64,000 bases of DNA. Origin: Ilex aquifolium. Taxonomy: Eukaryota; Streptophyta; Magnoliopsida; Aquifoliales; Aquifoliaceae. The translations under genes were made by a program, and so were the position numbers. Each line of letters begins with the position of its first letter. The first letter of the stretch is position 1. Shown here in pieces: positions 1 to 12,248 of the stretch. A model generated the notes under the pieces. That model was not told where the DNA came from. It did not search any database and saw nothing but the letters and a program-made list of their open reading frames with translations. The stretch lies in the NCBI GenBank assembly GCA_951799425.1, contig OX637402.1:21279844-21343843 (forward strand), read 5' to 3'.

Positions 1-1555
1 TACTTATAATTGACCTCGACGGGTTTTCATATTTTGAAAGCATTACATAAAATCTCCATTATTGATGCAACCAAAAATGTCATTCTCTCTATGTACACAA
101 TCAAGTTATGTGTCATCCACTGATCACTCATTTCACACAACTTTAATATCTTTATTGCGATCAACAAGAAATCTTAGAAGCTCAAAGAAATTTCCTTCAT
201 TACTTGAATTCTCATATTCATTGTGACCGCACAATGCAAGTGTCACACCGTGGTCTTTATAACCTTGAATTCTAAGGGGTGAAGTTGATACAAATTCAAA
301 TTTAAAACGGAAACAATAGCGTTTTTTTCAACTCATTACAAAATTTTCAGAACAAATAATATATGATTTATGAACCAATTTTTCTCCCAATCCATACTCG
401 TCTAAACAAGTCTGACCACCGAACCAAATATTCCAAATGCTCTCAATAAATTCTAAAAAGATATAAACATCGTAGGGTGAGCATGATAAGCTCAATAGGT
501 AAGTCATGTTTCAAAATAACATAGTTTGAAAATATAATAATTGTTAGTATCCAAAAATTCGCACTTAATACATAATAAAAATTATTCTTTATTGGGTATT
601 TTAAATACAGTGCCACATTATTGAACAAGTAATCAATCCTAAGATATCACAATGTCAATTTAATCATACCAATCTATTTAGGGACTTTTACCTAAGAAGA
701 TACGCTTCTTCGTGTGTCAACCGCAACCCAAGCCCGAGGGCCATTAGGCCTCCGAGACCAATGAATGAACCCCTTGACACCCACTACGGTATCAACGCCA
801 TTCATAAGCCCTCCGCTATTCAATCCATGGGCACATATCAAATCAAAATTCATTTTCTGAAAAATTGAATCCGAAATATTACAAATGTATAAATTTTCAA
901 AACACATAATCGAATCAGGTTACTCATGTCTCAATTATCAAATCACTTCTTAAAAATTATATAATTATGTAAATAACATAAAAAAGATTATGTAAAGATG
1001 GAGAAGTCACGCTTGTCTCGGAATAATAAAAACCTATTTCGGATCAGTTTTTTCAAAATCGGTACCAGCATTGTAAATAAAACAAATGAGATTATTTCAT
1101 AAAATTCATTTAAATAAGTCAATTAATATTATTAAACATGAAATAAACTCAATTCAAAAAATCTCAAAGTTCTATGTCTGAATTTAATCAGAAACTATGT
1201 AAAATTACTTTTTTAGTTCTATATCCGAGTTAAGTCCAAACGGGTCGTATAATACCTTTTTTGGAAAGTTCGTTAAACAAGGATTAAAATGGTCTAAACC
1301 ATAGTTCCAAATCGGGTCCTCCTTCAAAACAAAACGAGTATATCTGAATTTAAAGTTTCGGCCATCAATACCTAGGAAAATTCAAACCTAAAACTTCAAA
1401 ATTCACTATCAAAACATTATTATTTCTAAAATTAAACATCATATTTGATTTCCTGGACTACAAAAACATTGGACTATGTCCTCTTTTCGAATTAAAAACC
1501 CCCATTTCAAGTACCAGAAATTTCAAGTTTTGTCGAATTTTTTGATCATACTATT
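1..1555. other. AT-rich intergenic DNA, no gene recognised
   Basis: I see no convincing coding region, RNA gene or bounded element here. The longest open frames are 60-70 codons and look like chance. A GC-richer patch around 700-830 stands out, but I could not assign it. The left breakpoint of the large tandem duplication is at about 1556. Confidence 0.6.
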
Positions 1556-2085
1556 GGTGTGTTTTGGGACCAAATCTTTACAACCCTATTGTATATAGCA
1601 TTTTTAGAACCATTTCGATGTATAAGATCAAAGAAAACTCAAAAACTTCATTTTCGTCAAAGTGGATTGTATCCAGTCCTGTTCAATGTTTGGGTAGCAC
1701 AGCACATTTATGAGTCCTATGGATAAAGGTGATGTAATATAGTTTCATTGACTATTATTTCGTTAGTCTATTTAATTCAGTACCATATTTGGTTTATAAA
1801 TTAACCTTTAACCAATTCCAAACAAATTTTTTTTTTTTTTTATGTGCTGGTCGTCCATGGTAAAACACAGAACAGTGCTAGAACACCAGTTCGTTTCTGA
1901 GTTTTTCACTTCACAAAAATTTCTGAATTTTTTTTTATAATTATTAAAAGTCTCGTGTGCATAAGAAAAACTATGAAATAGTATCTCTTTAAGAAAAATT
2001 CTCTTTAAACTTGACAGTTATAAGTGAAACAGAAAGAAAGATATCTCCAAATTATTTGGAAAACATAGGAGAGTAATATAAATAT

Positions 2086-2845
2086 TGATGATGAACAAAA
2101 TTGACTTTGCACACCACTAGTCAAGTAATTTAGAAATTAAGGTAGCAATTAAAGTAAAAGAGAGAGAGTTTATAGTGGTTCGGTTAATATGACCTACGTC
2201 CACTTTGAAATGGCAGATGGTTGCCGGTATTTTATTGATTCCGGTGAGTAATGAGAACGGAGAGTTACAGATTGGAGGGAAAGAGGAGTTTTATGCTTTG
2301 TAGGGTGTGTTCTCATCCGATCTGATCTGATCTGCCCCCCAAGTGTTGGTAGGGCTTACATTTTATAGTCGTCCCCCAACAGATTGGGGCGACTTAATAG
2401 CAACTGTCCAACTATTCTGGTGGGGCTTGCGACTTCTTCTCAACGGGCGAGACAATTGCGGTGCTCTCCATGAGACTCGGTCAAATGATGAGATGAAGGT
2501 TGACTATTTCCAAGGTGGTGGAGGTGAGGCTCCTGGGATGACCTTTACTCCATGGTGGCGAGGAGGAGGGCTGGGCGCCTGATGAGGAGACCTGAGTGCC
2601 TGAGGAGGAGGGCAGGGCGCCTGAAGAGGAGACCTGGGCGCCTGGCGTGATGGCCTGGACGCCAGGAATGGTCTGGGCGCCCCAGCTTGGGCGCCAGAGG
2701 GTCCTTGGATGACCTTGTGTGCTCCCTGCTAATGTAGCTCCTTGAGCTTGACCGGATTGACCATATTGGGCTTGGCTAGCTGGACCTCTTGAAGTTGGGC
2801 CATTGGGCTTGTAACATGAGTTGGGCTTTTGGGCTTGGCCCATCA
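2086..2845 (-). mobile_element. Solo LTR, probably Tat-like Ty3/gypsy family
   Basis: The 760 bp element starts TGATGATGAAC and ends GGCCCATCA, and is flanked by the direct repeat AATAT (2081-2085 and 2846-2850). The duplicate segment shows the unoccupied site with a single AATAT at 11352-11356. No coding region or second LTR is present, so it is a solo LTR. A related LTR lies in the opposite orientation at 62588-63290. Orientation is inferred from TATAAAATG on the minus strand near 2360 and from the partner copy. The stretch 2575-2700 holds degenerate repeats with a GGCGCC core. Confidence 0.9.
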
Positions 2846-3323
2846 AATATAAATACCCAACTATACATGGCTGAAAAGAGATGTTGTTGGAGGATAAAAG
2901 TAAGACCAATGGCTTACGGCTTTAGGCAAATATGTCATTTTTTTCACTTATCGAGTCGTTGTAAAAAATATCTCTGTCTCTCCTGGGTTTCATTTAATCT
3001 ACGTAAATAGGTTAAAGTTGACTTTTCAAACCGAGTCAAGTTAAACTTGAGTGAGATTTTCGATGCATTTTTTTATTTATCAAACTCATGACAAATGGGC
3101 CCCACGTATTTTTTTCTCTTATCCTATTGGTGTTATCTCCTTTAATGTGTGATCCAAACATACCCTAATGCTACGTTTTATAGGAATGATGAAAAATATG
3201 AGAGATATACTTTTTATTTTTCAAGGAAGGAAAATAGGAATGATACACTTTTCTTCCTTTGTACTTGGTAGGATGGATGAAAAATAAAAATGATAATTTT
3301 TTTTTTTTTGTGCTTGCTAAAAT

Positions 3324-3634
3324 TAGGGATGACATTCGAGTCGTGTCGTGTTAGGATCGTGTCGAGTCATTGCGGGTTCGTGTCGAATATTAGTCAAACC
3401 TAACTCAACTCATTTAACTAATCGTGTCGTGTCGTGTCGAGTTGATGGTGTTAATTTTGGGTTTAACGGGTTAAACTGAATATGAGTCGTTTATATTTCG
3501 TGTTCGTATTCGTGTTCGTATTCGTGTGTCAGGTCATTTTCGAGTTCATGTCAAGTTATAATCAATTTCGTGTCATAAAATTCGTATCGAATTCGAGTCG
3601 TATCATTGTGTTAAATCGAAAATTTTCATCTCTA
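3324..3634. mobile_element. hAT-type MITE (copy 1)
   Basis: The element begins TAGGGATGACA and ends TTTTCATCTCTA, giving short imperfect terminal inverted repeats. It is flanked by GCTAAAAT (3316-3323) and GCTAAGAT (3635-3642), an 8-bp target duplication with one mismatch. The interior is rich in CGTGTCGTGT-type repeats shared with the elements at 11830 and 45093. It was present before the segmental duplication. Confidence 0.75.
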
Positions 3635-4121
3635 GCTAAGATGGAAAAAATATTTTTTTTTTATTTTTAAATTTTTAAATTTTTTTTGAAAAATATAAAT
3701 ACATATTTTATCATTGTATTTATATATGAAATTAATGTATACATAATATATGTATATATATATAAAATAATATATAGACAAATAAGATATATTTCAACAA
3801 AAATAATTAATTTTTTATCCATTTTCTTTCCGATTTTGGAGGGATTGATTTTGGTGAGTTGGAAGGAAAGTTTATTCATTCACTTTTTCATTCTTTCTAT
3901 TTTCTTTTTTTACCAAATATGATATTTTATTTATCCCTCTAATTTTTCATATTCCTAACTTTTTATCGTACCAAAGGAGGATAAGATAAGGCAAACCAAC
4001 GGATGCCATATTTCTCCCGTTAAAAGCAAATCTTTGTAGTGTTAACTTTGTATTCAAATAAGTGAGGGTCCCATCCATACCACCAAAATTAAAAAAACAA
4101 AAAAGCAAAAAAGCAAACTAA

Positions 4122-4341
4122 GGCCCCGTTTGGTAACGTTTTCGTTTTTCGTTTTTCGTTTTTATTTTTTATTTTTAGAGTAAACAAGAAAAAAAAACTC
4201 GTTTGGTAACCGAATTTTTTTTTTTTTTTTCTGCCACCGTTTTGTAAACGAGGGGCGATTTTCAAAAACCAAAAAAAGTCGTTTTCGATTTTCGTTTTTC
4301 GTTTTTCAAAAACGAAAAACGAAAATGTTACCAAACGGGCC
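4122..4341. mobile_element. PIF/Harbinger-like (Tourist-type) MITE
   Basis: A 220 bp element with terminal inverted repeats GGCCCCGTTTGGTAACGTTTTCG and its near reverse complement ending CGTTACCAAACGGGCC-like sequence. It is flanked by the 3-bp duplication TAA (4119-4121 and 4342-4344). The sister copy at about 13362-13368 has one uninterrupted CTAATTAATC. The interior is almost entirely inverted-repeat CGTTTTT/AAAAACG tracts and codes for nothing. Confidence 0.85.
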
Positions 4342-4344
4342 TAA

Positions 4345-7300
4345 TTAATCATTTTCCCAAGTTGCAATTTAATGAATCGACTAGAATGGGATCATCTGTA
4401 ACACGGATATAACAATGAACCCCGACCCAAATAATGCGGGTCTGAAACCGGACGATCCAGTAATTGGTTTTCGGACACAATAGAATATGTGCACTTACCC
4501 AAATTACCCTCCACAGTTACTTGAATGGACAAAAAAGTCTGACTATTCTACGCCTCACCACGGGATTTCTATTGCAGAGAATGAGGACAAAAAGGGCACA
4601 CGAGCTGTCTCTGTGGGCACTTAATAGGAAGCAGAATGAAGGCTCACGTGCACATGATGAAGCTTCTGTTTGCTGCTGGCATGTGATTTTGGGTCCCCAT
4701 GCTTTCTTTTCGTAATTTGTCACTTTTGTTTTTCTTTTTTCTATTTTCCTTAAAGTTTGAAAATAAAAAAGTTTGGAATAACATAAATCCTAGGTAGGCT
4801 CGAGATGATTGGAGTTCTAAAACGACAAATCTAAATGAGATCTTTTATATATTTTTAAGTGAATTTCTTTTCACTTTTTAAAGTACAAAATTATTAATAA
4901 AATATTCGTATTAAACTAATGGTATCATATTATTTTTAGTTAATAGTATGATTAATTTACTTAATCTTTCTTATGACACAAAACAATTTGAGGCAAGATT
5001 TTATTAATTTTATTCTTTGAAATCTTTTTTTTTTTTAGAAGTAATTATTAAAGGTATTGTAAGTAATATATTATAAGCAAAATATTAACTTTAAAAGAAT
5101 TTAAATTTAATATCGAATTTAGTACTTCAATTAAAAAACTTATTATTTGAGTGCTCGGAACAGAGTGAGAAAAAAATGAGTTGATAATTGTTTCTAACTT
5201 TTATGACTTACATGACAATAGTAAAAAGTCTAATAACGATAATTATAAAATAACGATAATTTTATCAAATTATTAGATTAAACTTTTATAAAGCTATTTT
5301 TATTGAACTTAGACTATTAGTCATTATGAAATACTAACATGAAATGTAGTGCATAACAAAATTGGGGCCTTATTTTTTTCATGGTGCCTAAAGCCATCGC
5401 TTTGATGGTCTTAGGCTCCAGCCGACCACAAAACCTCACGTTTCATGGGCCAGGGGAGGCAACATCACCACTTAAGTGGTAGAGGCAAACATATGGGCCA
5501 GGGGAGGCCCGGGCCCACCCTGGATTTTTTTTACCTATTTATATTTGGTTTTTTTTTTTTTTAATGTCTTCAATTGTGTTCATCCTATAAAATGTTTCTA
5601 GCTCTGTCACTGCCAACATCACCCCCTCAAAACAACCACCACCACTCCCCACCACTATCATTGTCAATCCTCCTCCACTACCAACTCTTCATCATTGTTA
5701 TCACTATGCTAAAACTACTAACCTTGCCCCTGCCCCCATCATTGCCACAAACTCCCCCACTATCTCTACAATTACCAACACCACTATTAGCTTGATCACT
5801 ACCACCCTACCACCACCATTGTGGTGCCAAATGATGTTGATATGATGGCGGTAGTGGTGGGATAAAGATTAAGGCAATGGTGGTAGCATCTATGGTGGTA
5901 ACTGCAACAATAATAGGCCATGGTAATTGTGATGGAGGGATAATGGTGGCAGTGATGATGGCAACTGTGGGGGTAATGGGGGTGGTAATAGTGATGGAGG
6001 TGATAGTGGAGTTGTGGTGGTGGTTATGGCAAGGGAGTTGGTAACGACAGTGGCAGTGGGGTGATGGTAGCTATTGTAGAGTGACAACAATAAAGGTGGC
6101 GGTGCTGGTGGTGCTAGTGATGGTGACAACGATGATATATATTTGGTGGTGGCAGCGGCGATTATAACATGGTGGGGAATAAGTAGTGGTGGTGGTATGG
6201 TAGAGAGAAAGACTAATTAATAAAAAAAATTATCATTCTCAAGCTTTAGCTTCTTGTATTAATCAAATAGTTTGATTCGTGTTAGTACTTAAATTTCAAA
6301 ACATATCAAATAATTTTTATATTAAATTCAGCATTGAGTACTTAATTTTCTATTTTATCAAACATCACTTAAAAGGTATGCAGATCTATTTTCGAGTACC
6401 ATCTTCTTGTAGTTGCAATTTTTCATCCTATATATTCTAAATAATCATCAAACCAAATCGTTTAGATCTCGAAAAAGATATCAAAATTTAAATTTCAAAT
6501 GAATAGAGATGCTTGAATAAGCAAATTTCATGAAGAAAAAAAAAAGTGAATATGACCCTCTCATCCAATCATACATTGATTTCAGTTACAAAATTTGGGA
6601 AATGTTTTAAAAAGAATGGCATTGCTGATACAATACGTGAAAATTAGGCCCCAACCCACTTGCTACCTTGGAGTTTTCACATCACTCACATGCAAAGAAA
6701 TTTGGCCGGCACTTTTTGCTCGTGATGAGCTACGTGGCCCACTCAAAATCTTTACACTATGCCATGATAAATACTTGGCAGAAACTGGGCTTTGGCTTGA
6801 AGTGTAGAAATGTGGAATATTTTTAATGAGGGATCAAATTTGACGCAGCCGTAACGAAGGAAGACGAGGACATCACTGTCTCTTCTAATTGTATAGAATA
6901 ACAACATTTTGATATTTACAAAGACAACAAGACAATAACTCTGAAAACTATATATTATTCAATGAATAACTCATATTATATAGGACAATATATGTAAGAG
7001 CGATCAAAATCTTAATCATTCTTATAATATAGTACCAATATTCCTAATTATACAAAATTTATCAAAAATAAAAAAAATTAAAATTTAACTAATTAACATA
7101 AAATCTCGTGTCATCTGTAGTCTAATAAAATCGAGTGCACTAAATTCGGATTATCCTATTATTTATTATTCATTTTTAAAATCTTTCCAAAAACGATAAA
7201 AATGGAATTTTGAATACCTAAACGATGGAATTCGGTCCAAAACTGAAGGAGCTCATGACAAAATCGATGAGTCTTGATCATTGACCTGATCTAGATCAAA

Positions 7301-8590
7301 CACCACAGGTCTCACTGAATTTTAAGTCTGACCAATTTCGTCTCTACTGTTACTTTTTGACTTTTCACTATATTTTGTAGGTGTGTCAGTCATTCTGCTC
7401 CAAGTAATCTGCTGTCATATATTCTACATCAAAATTTTAGTTTTGGTATATAATTTAATTTAGTTTGACAACGGGATTATTTGAGAAATTTTTCAAAAAA
7501 AAATTCACAAGCAAAAACAAGGCTTAAAAATATTCCTTCTAAAATATTTGTGAAACTTTGGCCTAAACATTCCGAAACAGTTTCATAAGAATTTTGGGTC
7601 ATGTTTAGCTTATGTCTCAAAAAATAGTATCCAAAAATTATTTTTGGAAAGAGTTTTAGAAATAGTTCTACAGAATACAAAGGCAGGTGTTTTGGTATTT
7701 TTTGTGACGTATAACTTGTTTAACTATATGATTCTAAAAACTGTTCTACATAATATAAAACAGTAAAACTTATTTAAACAATAACTCATAAAATAATGAA
7801 AACAAATATGTGGTAGTGATGAACGTGGTGGTAGTCGTGGTGGTGATGGAAGTGTGGTAATGGTGGTGGTGGAAGTATGGTGGTGGTGGTGGAAGTGTGA
7901 TAGTGGTGGTGGAAGTATGGTGGTGGTGGTTGTGTTTTCTAAATTCTCGAATGATTGTTTTTAAAAATAGTCATAATTTGTTCTCTAAACCTATTAACAT
8001 TTTGTTCTCAGTTTTTAAAAAATAAAAAACAGCTGACCAAATAATTTTTTTTTCAAAAAATTGTTTTCGAAAATAAAAAAATAGTTTTTAAAATAAAAGC
8101 CAAACAGAGCATTGGTGTTCTGAAACACTCAAAAAGCTGTTGAAATTCAACACTGTATAACAATAATTCCGGAAACGTTTGGGTTGAAACAAAATGAAAG
8201 TTTGATTCTTGATCTTCATTGTAAGTTTGGATGTTGAGCTTATGGATAGCCCAATTATGACCCGGCCCAATATATTGTATTCAAAAGGTTATTTGAAATA
8301 ATTTGGGCCGTCAAGTTGTAAATTGACAACAGACACCAAGTGGGCTTACTAATGTTCTAGGTGTACCGAATATAATAATTGAAATGGATCAAAATGGACC
8401 AATAAGCAAAACTACAAAGATCCAAATACAACCCTTGTAACTCTTGTTTTTAAGTTTTCGAAAACGTTGTGGTTGTTAGAACCCTTGTACCGTTCAAAAT
8501 TAGAACATGGGATCAAAAATTTAGAATTAATCACTTGCGCCTAAGGATGAAACCAAGATTTTGTCGTGAGATGGATCCAAAAAAATAATA
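4345..8590. other. Non-coding unique/low-complexity DNA of duplication copy 1
   Basis: No gene is supported. Several short frames (for example at 4464-4715 and 6595-6807) recur intact in copy 2 at 13487-13738 and 16840-17052. The DNA there is nearly identical overall, so that conservation is not evidence of coding. The stretch includes a GGGCC-rich patch at 5440-5520 with the direct repeat ATGGGCCAGGGGAGGC, a trinucleotide-rich block at 5600-6190, and GTGGTG runs at 7815-7935. Confidence 0.6.
5600..6190. repeat. CCA/GGT-rich low-complexity block
   Basis: The left half is dominated by CCACCA/CTCC and the right half by GGTGGT/GATGG on the same strand, so the two halves are loosely complementary. 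The same block lies at about 15845-16455 in copy 2 with only a handful of base changes. It gives spurious proline- or glycine-rich open frames on both strands. Confidence 0.6.
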
Positions 8591-8599
8591 ATGGCACGA

Positions 8600-9335
8600 T
8601 AAGTACTTTTATTTAATGGGTTTATTGAACAAGTTATTATTAATTAAAATTTTCCTTTACCTCCTTCAATTTTATAATTCAATACAACACCTGCACTTTC
8701 TTGGGTGGAAGAAGGTTCATCTCAAAAGTCAAAACCGACCCAACGAGGTTTTCAACCAACATCGTGGACATGTTGACACTTGTTTCAAGAGAGGTCACTT
8801 TGGCATGAAATCTCTCAAGTAGAGATCTCAAGATTTTCTACTTGATTTTGGTATCTAATGCCAAAGAAGAATTAATAATATCGCACAATTTGACATAAAA
8901 AATACCAAAAGTTTCTTCCTCTGACATCCTCAACATCTCAAATTGTGAGATGTACCTTTGGAGATGAGACATCTTGACCATTGTAGTTTCTTCATGTAAA
9001 ACCACAACAATATCTCATGCCTCCTGTGAAGTTTCACGATTAGCAACACTTTGGAACTCATTGGATGTCATGACATTGAATAATGTATTCAAGCCTTTTG
9101 AGTTCTACCCCGTCGAATCGATCTCGGTCTTTGGTCGAGTCGTTGGGGATTTTAATTCAACCACCGCTTCACCACCTTCACTTGTGTGGTTGCAGTGGGA
9201 AGGCTCCAACCTGCTTGGACAATCATCTACACCCTCTCATCAATGGATTAAGAAATGCTCTCATGTGAGTTTTCCAATAAGCAAAGTTCGATCCATCGAA
9301 AAGAGGTGGTCGTCTAATTGAACAACCTTCCTTTT
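8600..9335 (-). pseudogene. Ty1/copia gag remnant (copy 1)
   Basis: The minus-strand translation contains pieces typical of copia gag (UBN2/DUF4219-type): a start similar to LFDGSNFAYWK near 9290, and FEMLRMSEEETF and KILRSLLERFHAKVTSLE farther on. Several stops and frame changes interrupt it, so no protein is expected. It lies directly downstream, on the minus strand, of a primer-binding site and LTR at 9451-10535. This is the 5' end of a minus-strand copia element whose pol and second LTR are missing. Confidence 0.7.
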
Positions 9336-9450
9336 GAGAATCCATCGAATAATAACTCGTAGTAACAATAAATTTCTTGAAGGTAAACAACTAGGCAAGT
9401 AAGCAAAAATAAGATATGCCTACTTAGTGTCTATAGACTTAGGGCAACCA

Positions 9451-9463
9451 CGCTCTGATACCA
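9451..9463 (-). other. Primer-binding site of the copia remnant (initiator Met tRNA type)
   Basis: The minus strand reads TGGTATCAGAGCG, the usual copia primer-binding site complementary to the 3' end of initiator methionine tRNA. It sits 5 bp from the LTR edge at 9469. The copy in the second duplicate (20346-20358) has base changes. Confidence 0.8.
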
Positions 9464-9468
9464 ATTAT

Positions 9469-10535
9469 TGTTTCAGGAGGGGGAACTCGATATGGATCTT
9501 CCCTCACGATTATGGAGACCAAGACACTATACTTAAAGGGGGATGAATTAGTTTTTCAATTTTAGCCCAAATTAAATGTCAATTAAAACTTATATCTATC
9601 ACAATTACCTCTTCTCAATTAAATGCAAAAATTAATGATGAGAACTCTTTTTCAAACACCACTAATCATTTGAACCATGACGATTGATTTTAATTAATAT
9701 ACTATTAATTCACTCCAGTGTGTATAATAGAAAGTAAAGAATACAAGCAATTTGTTAATGCGAAAAACACTCTTCAAGAAAAATCGCAGGGATCCTCGAT
9801 GGGTTCACCAAAGTCTAATCCACTACTCTCCAAGTCAACATACAAGTATTCGAGATTTATATTTCAACCAATACCATGGTTAGACGCTCCTTTCCTTGCT
9901 ACGTCTCCCCGCCCAAACTCCCTCTCCGATATCTGGTATAGTTTTACTTGGACCTTTCTGCCGCATGATTCGTTTAAGCCTTAAGTGATTATGGACACAC
10001 CAACAATCCTCAGTATACACATGCCAATGAGTTTGTTTAACCAACAAGTTCTTCAACACCAGTATGTGAGGTTGAGTAGAATCACTATTGGTAGTCTTTG
10101 GATTCTAGGGATCTAGGTTGTGGTGGAAGCTCTCAAGGTACAAAGATAGTTTTCTCTCTTAGAAATCTCACAAGGGGTTTAACCTTGGTCTAGGAAAGGC
10201 AATCCATATTTCCCTTTTTATTCCTAGTCATACCACTTTAGAGAAGGCTAATAAGTATAGGGTGGTCCCTATAAGTTGTTAAGCCTAAAATCATGTAAAA
10301 ACTTGTACTATTGAGCACTAAAGGGTGTTGCTCAAAGAGGGGTCCGATTGTGACTCAAACTATGTTTTCAAAACTGATAAATGGTTTAGAAAAACTTTTC
10401 TTTTAAAATCACCTAGGAGTTATAATCAATGCATTGTTATAGAAGTATATAAAATTCAATGCATGATTTAGGAGTCATATAACTTTTCAATGCATGATTT
10501 AGGAGTCGTATGATAATCAATGACTAATACTAATC
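9469..10535 (-). mobile_element. Copia LTR remnant (copy 1), U3-deleted
   Basis: The inner edge is fixed by TGTTTCAGG next to the primer-binding site. The outer edge is placed by the return to Ty3/gypsy protease-coding sequence just after 10536 and is uncertain by some tens of bases. Three copies of a TCAATGCATGATTTAGGAGT-like repeat lie at 10420-10520. Relative to copy 2, 166 bp is missing at 10211, right next to the TATA-like sequence, with a TTT microhomology at the join. Confidence 0.6.
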
Positions 10536-10539
10536 AAAT

Positions 10540-10826
10540 TCTAGGATCTATAAATTCTTTTGTGTCTCCTACAGTATCAATGACATTGGGTGTGGAACTC
10601 GAATCACTAGAGTTTGATTTCATTATGATGTACCCATGGTGTAGGGTATACAATGGAGAGCATCAGTTATTAGTTGATTTAGTATTCTTAGACCTTAGTG
10701 GTTTTGGTGTGATATTAGGTATGGACTAGTTAGTCACGCACTATGCGACGATTGTTTCACAAAGAGAGTCATGTTTCATCCTCCTAATCATAGAGAATTT
10801 AGTTTTGAGGGGACATGAATTATTTC
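10540..10826 (+). pseudogene. Ty3/gypsy protease fragment truncated by duplication breakpoint
   Basis: The translated fragment ends in VILGMD and contains SFVSPTVS and a RVYNGEHQLLVDLVFLDL-like stretch, the pattern of the retropepsin region in chromovirus-type gypsy polyproteins. The copia LTR interrupts its N-terminal side. Its C-terminal side ends at the tandem-duplication junction at 10826/10828. The same fragment continues into reverse transcriptase in copy 2. Confidence 0.65.
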
Positions 10827-11829
10827 GGGTGTGTTTTGGGACCAAATCTTTACAACCCTATTGTATATAGCATTTTTAGAACCATTTGGATGTATAAGAT
10901 CAAAGAAAACTCAAAAACTTCATTTTCGTCAAAGTGGATTGTATCCAGTCCTGTTCAGTGTTTGGGTAGCACAGCACATTTATGAGTCATATGGATAAAG
11001 GTGATGTAATATAGTTTCATTGACTATTATGTCGTTAGTCTATCTAATTCAGTACCATATTTGGTTTATAAATTAACCTTAACCAATTTCAAACAAATTT
11101 TTTTTTTTTTTATGTGTTGGTCGTCCATGGTGAAACACAGAACAGTGCTAGAACACCAGTTCGTTTCTGAGTTTTCCACTTCACAAGAAATTTCTGAAAT
11201 TTTTTTTATAATTATTAAAAGTCTCGTGTGCATAAGAAAAACTAAGAAATAGTATCTCTTTAAGAAAAATTCTCTTTAAACTTGAAAGTTATAAGTGAAA
11301 CAAAAAGAAAGATATCTCCAAATTATTTGGAAAACATAGGAGAGTAATATAAATATAAATACCCAACTATACATGGATGAAAAGAGATGTTGTTGGAGGA
11401 TAAAAGTAAGACCTATGGATTATGGCTTTAGGCAAATATCTCATTTTTTTTCGCTTATCGAGTCGTTGTAAAAAATATCTCCGTCTCTCCTAGGTTTCAT
11501 TTAATTCACATAAATAGGTTAAAGTTGATTTTTCAAACCAGGTCAAGTTAAACCTGAGTGAGATTTTCGATGAATTTTTTTACTTACCAAACTCATGATA
11601 AATGGGTCTCACGTATTTTTTTCTCCTATCCTTTTGGAGTTATCCCCTTTAACGTGTGATCCAAACATACCCTAATGCTACATTTTATATGAATGATGAA
11701 AAATATGAGGGATATACTTTTTATCTTTCAAGGAAGGAAAATAGGAATGATACACTTTCCTTCTTTTGTACTTGGTAGGATAGATGGAAAGTAAAAATGA
11801 TAATTTTTTTTTTTTGTGCTTGCTGAAAT

Positions 11830-12125
11830 TAGGGATGACATTCGAGTCGTGTCGTGTTAGGATCGTGTCGAGTCATTGCGGGTTCATGTCGAACATTAGT
11901 CAAACCTAACTCAACTCATTTAACTAATCGTGTCGTGTCGTGTCGAGTTGATGGTGTTAATTTTGGGTTTAACTGAATATAAGTGGTTTATATTTTGTGT
12001 TCGTGTTCGTATTCGTGTGTCAGGTCATTTTCGAGTTCATGTCAAGTTATAATCAATTTCGTGTCATAAAATTCGTATCGAGTTCGAGTCGTATCATTGT
12101 GTTAAATCGAAAATTTTCATCCCTA
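11830..12125. mobile_element. hAT-type MITE (copy 2)
   Basis: This is the duplicate of the element at 3324-3634. It starts TAGGGATGACA and ends TTTTCATCCCTA. It is flanked by GCTGAAAT (11822-11829) and GCTAAGAT (12126-12133). It is 15 bp shorter than copy 1. Confidence 0.75.
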
Positions 12126-12248
12126 GCTAAGATGGAAAAAAAAAAAAATTTATTTTTTTTTTTATTTTTAAATTTTTTTTGAAAAATATAAATACATATT
12201 TTATCATTGTATTTATATATGAAATTAATGTATACATAATATATGTAT

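Larger units (their letters stand above)
1556..10826. repeat. Large tandem segmental duplication, copy 1
   Basis: The sequence starting at 1556 (GGTGTGTTTTGGG) recurs at 10828 and stays collinear to the end of this copy. The end (GAATTATTTC at 10826) recurs at 21927, after which copy 2 continues into different sequence. The copies are direct and adjacent. This copy carries a solo LTR at 2086-2845 and a MITE at 4122-4341 that the other lacks. Much of the alignment looks 98-99% identical by eye. Blocks at 2850-3320 and 7130-8100 are clearly more divergent. Confidence 0.93.

Noticed and set aside
4464..4715. 83-codon frame conserved almost perfectly at 13487-13738 (and a 68-codon frame on the other strand)
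   Set aside because: Both strands and all frames are equally conserved because the DNA is a recent tandem duplication. This is not evidence of coding.
6595..6807. 70-codon frame identical at 16840-17052
   Set aside because: The same reasoning applies: the surrounding non-coding DNA is equally identical and no domain is visible.
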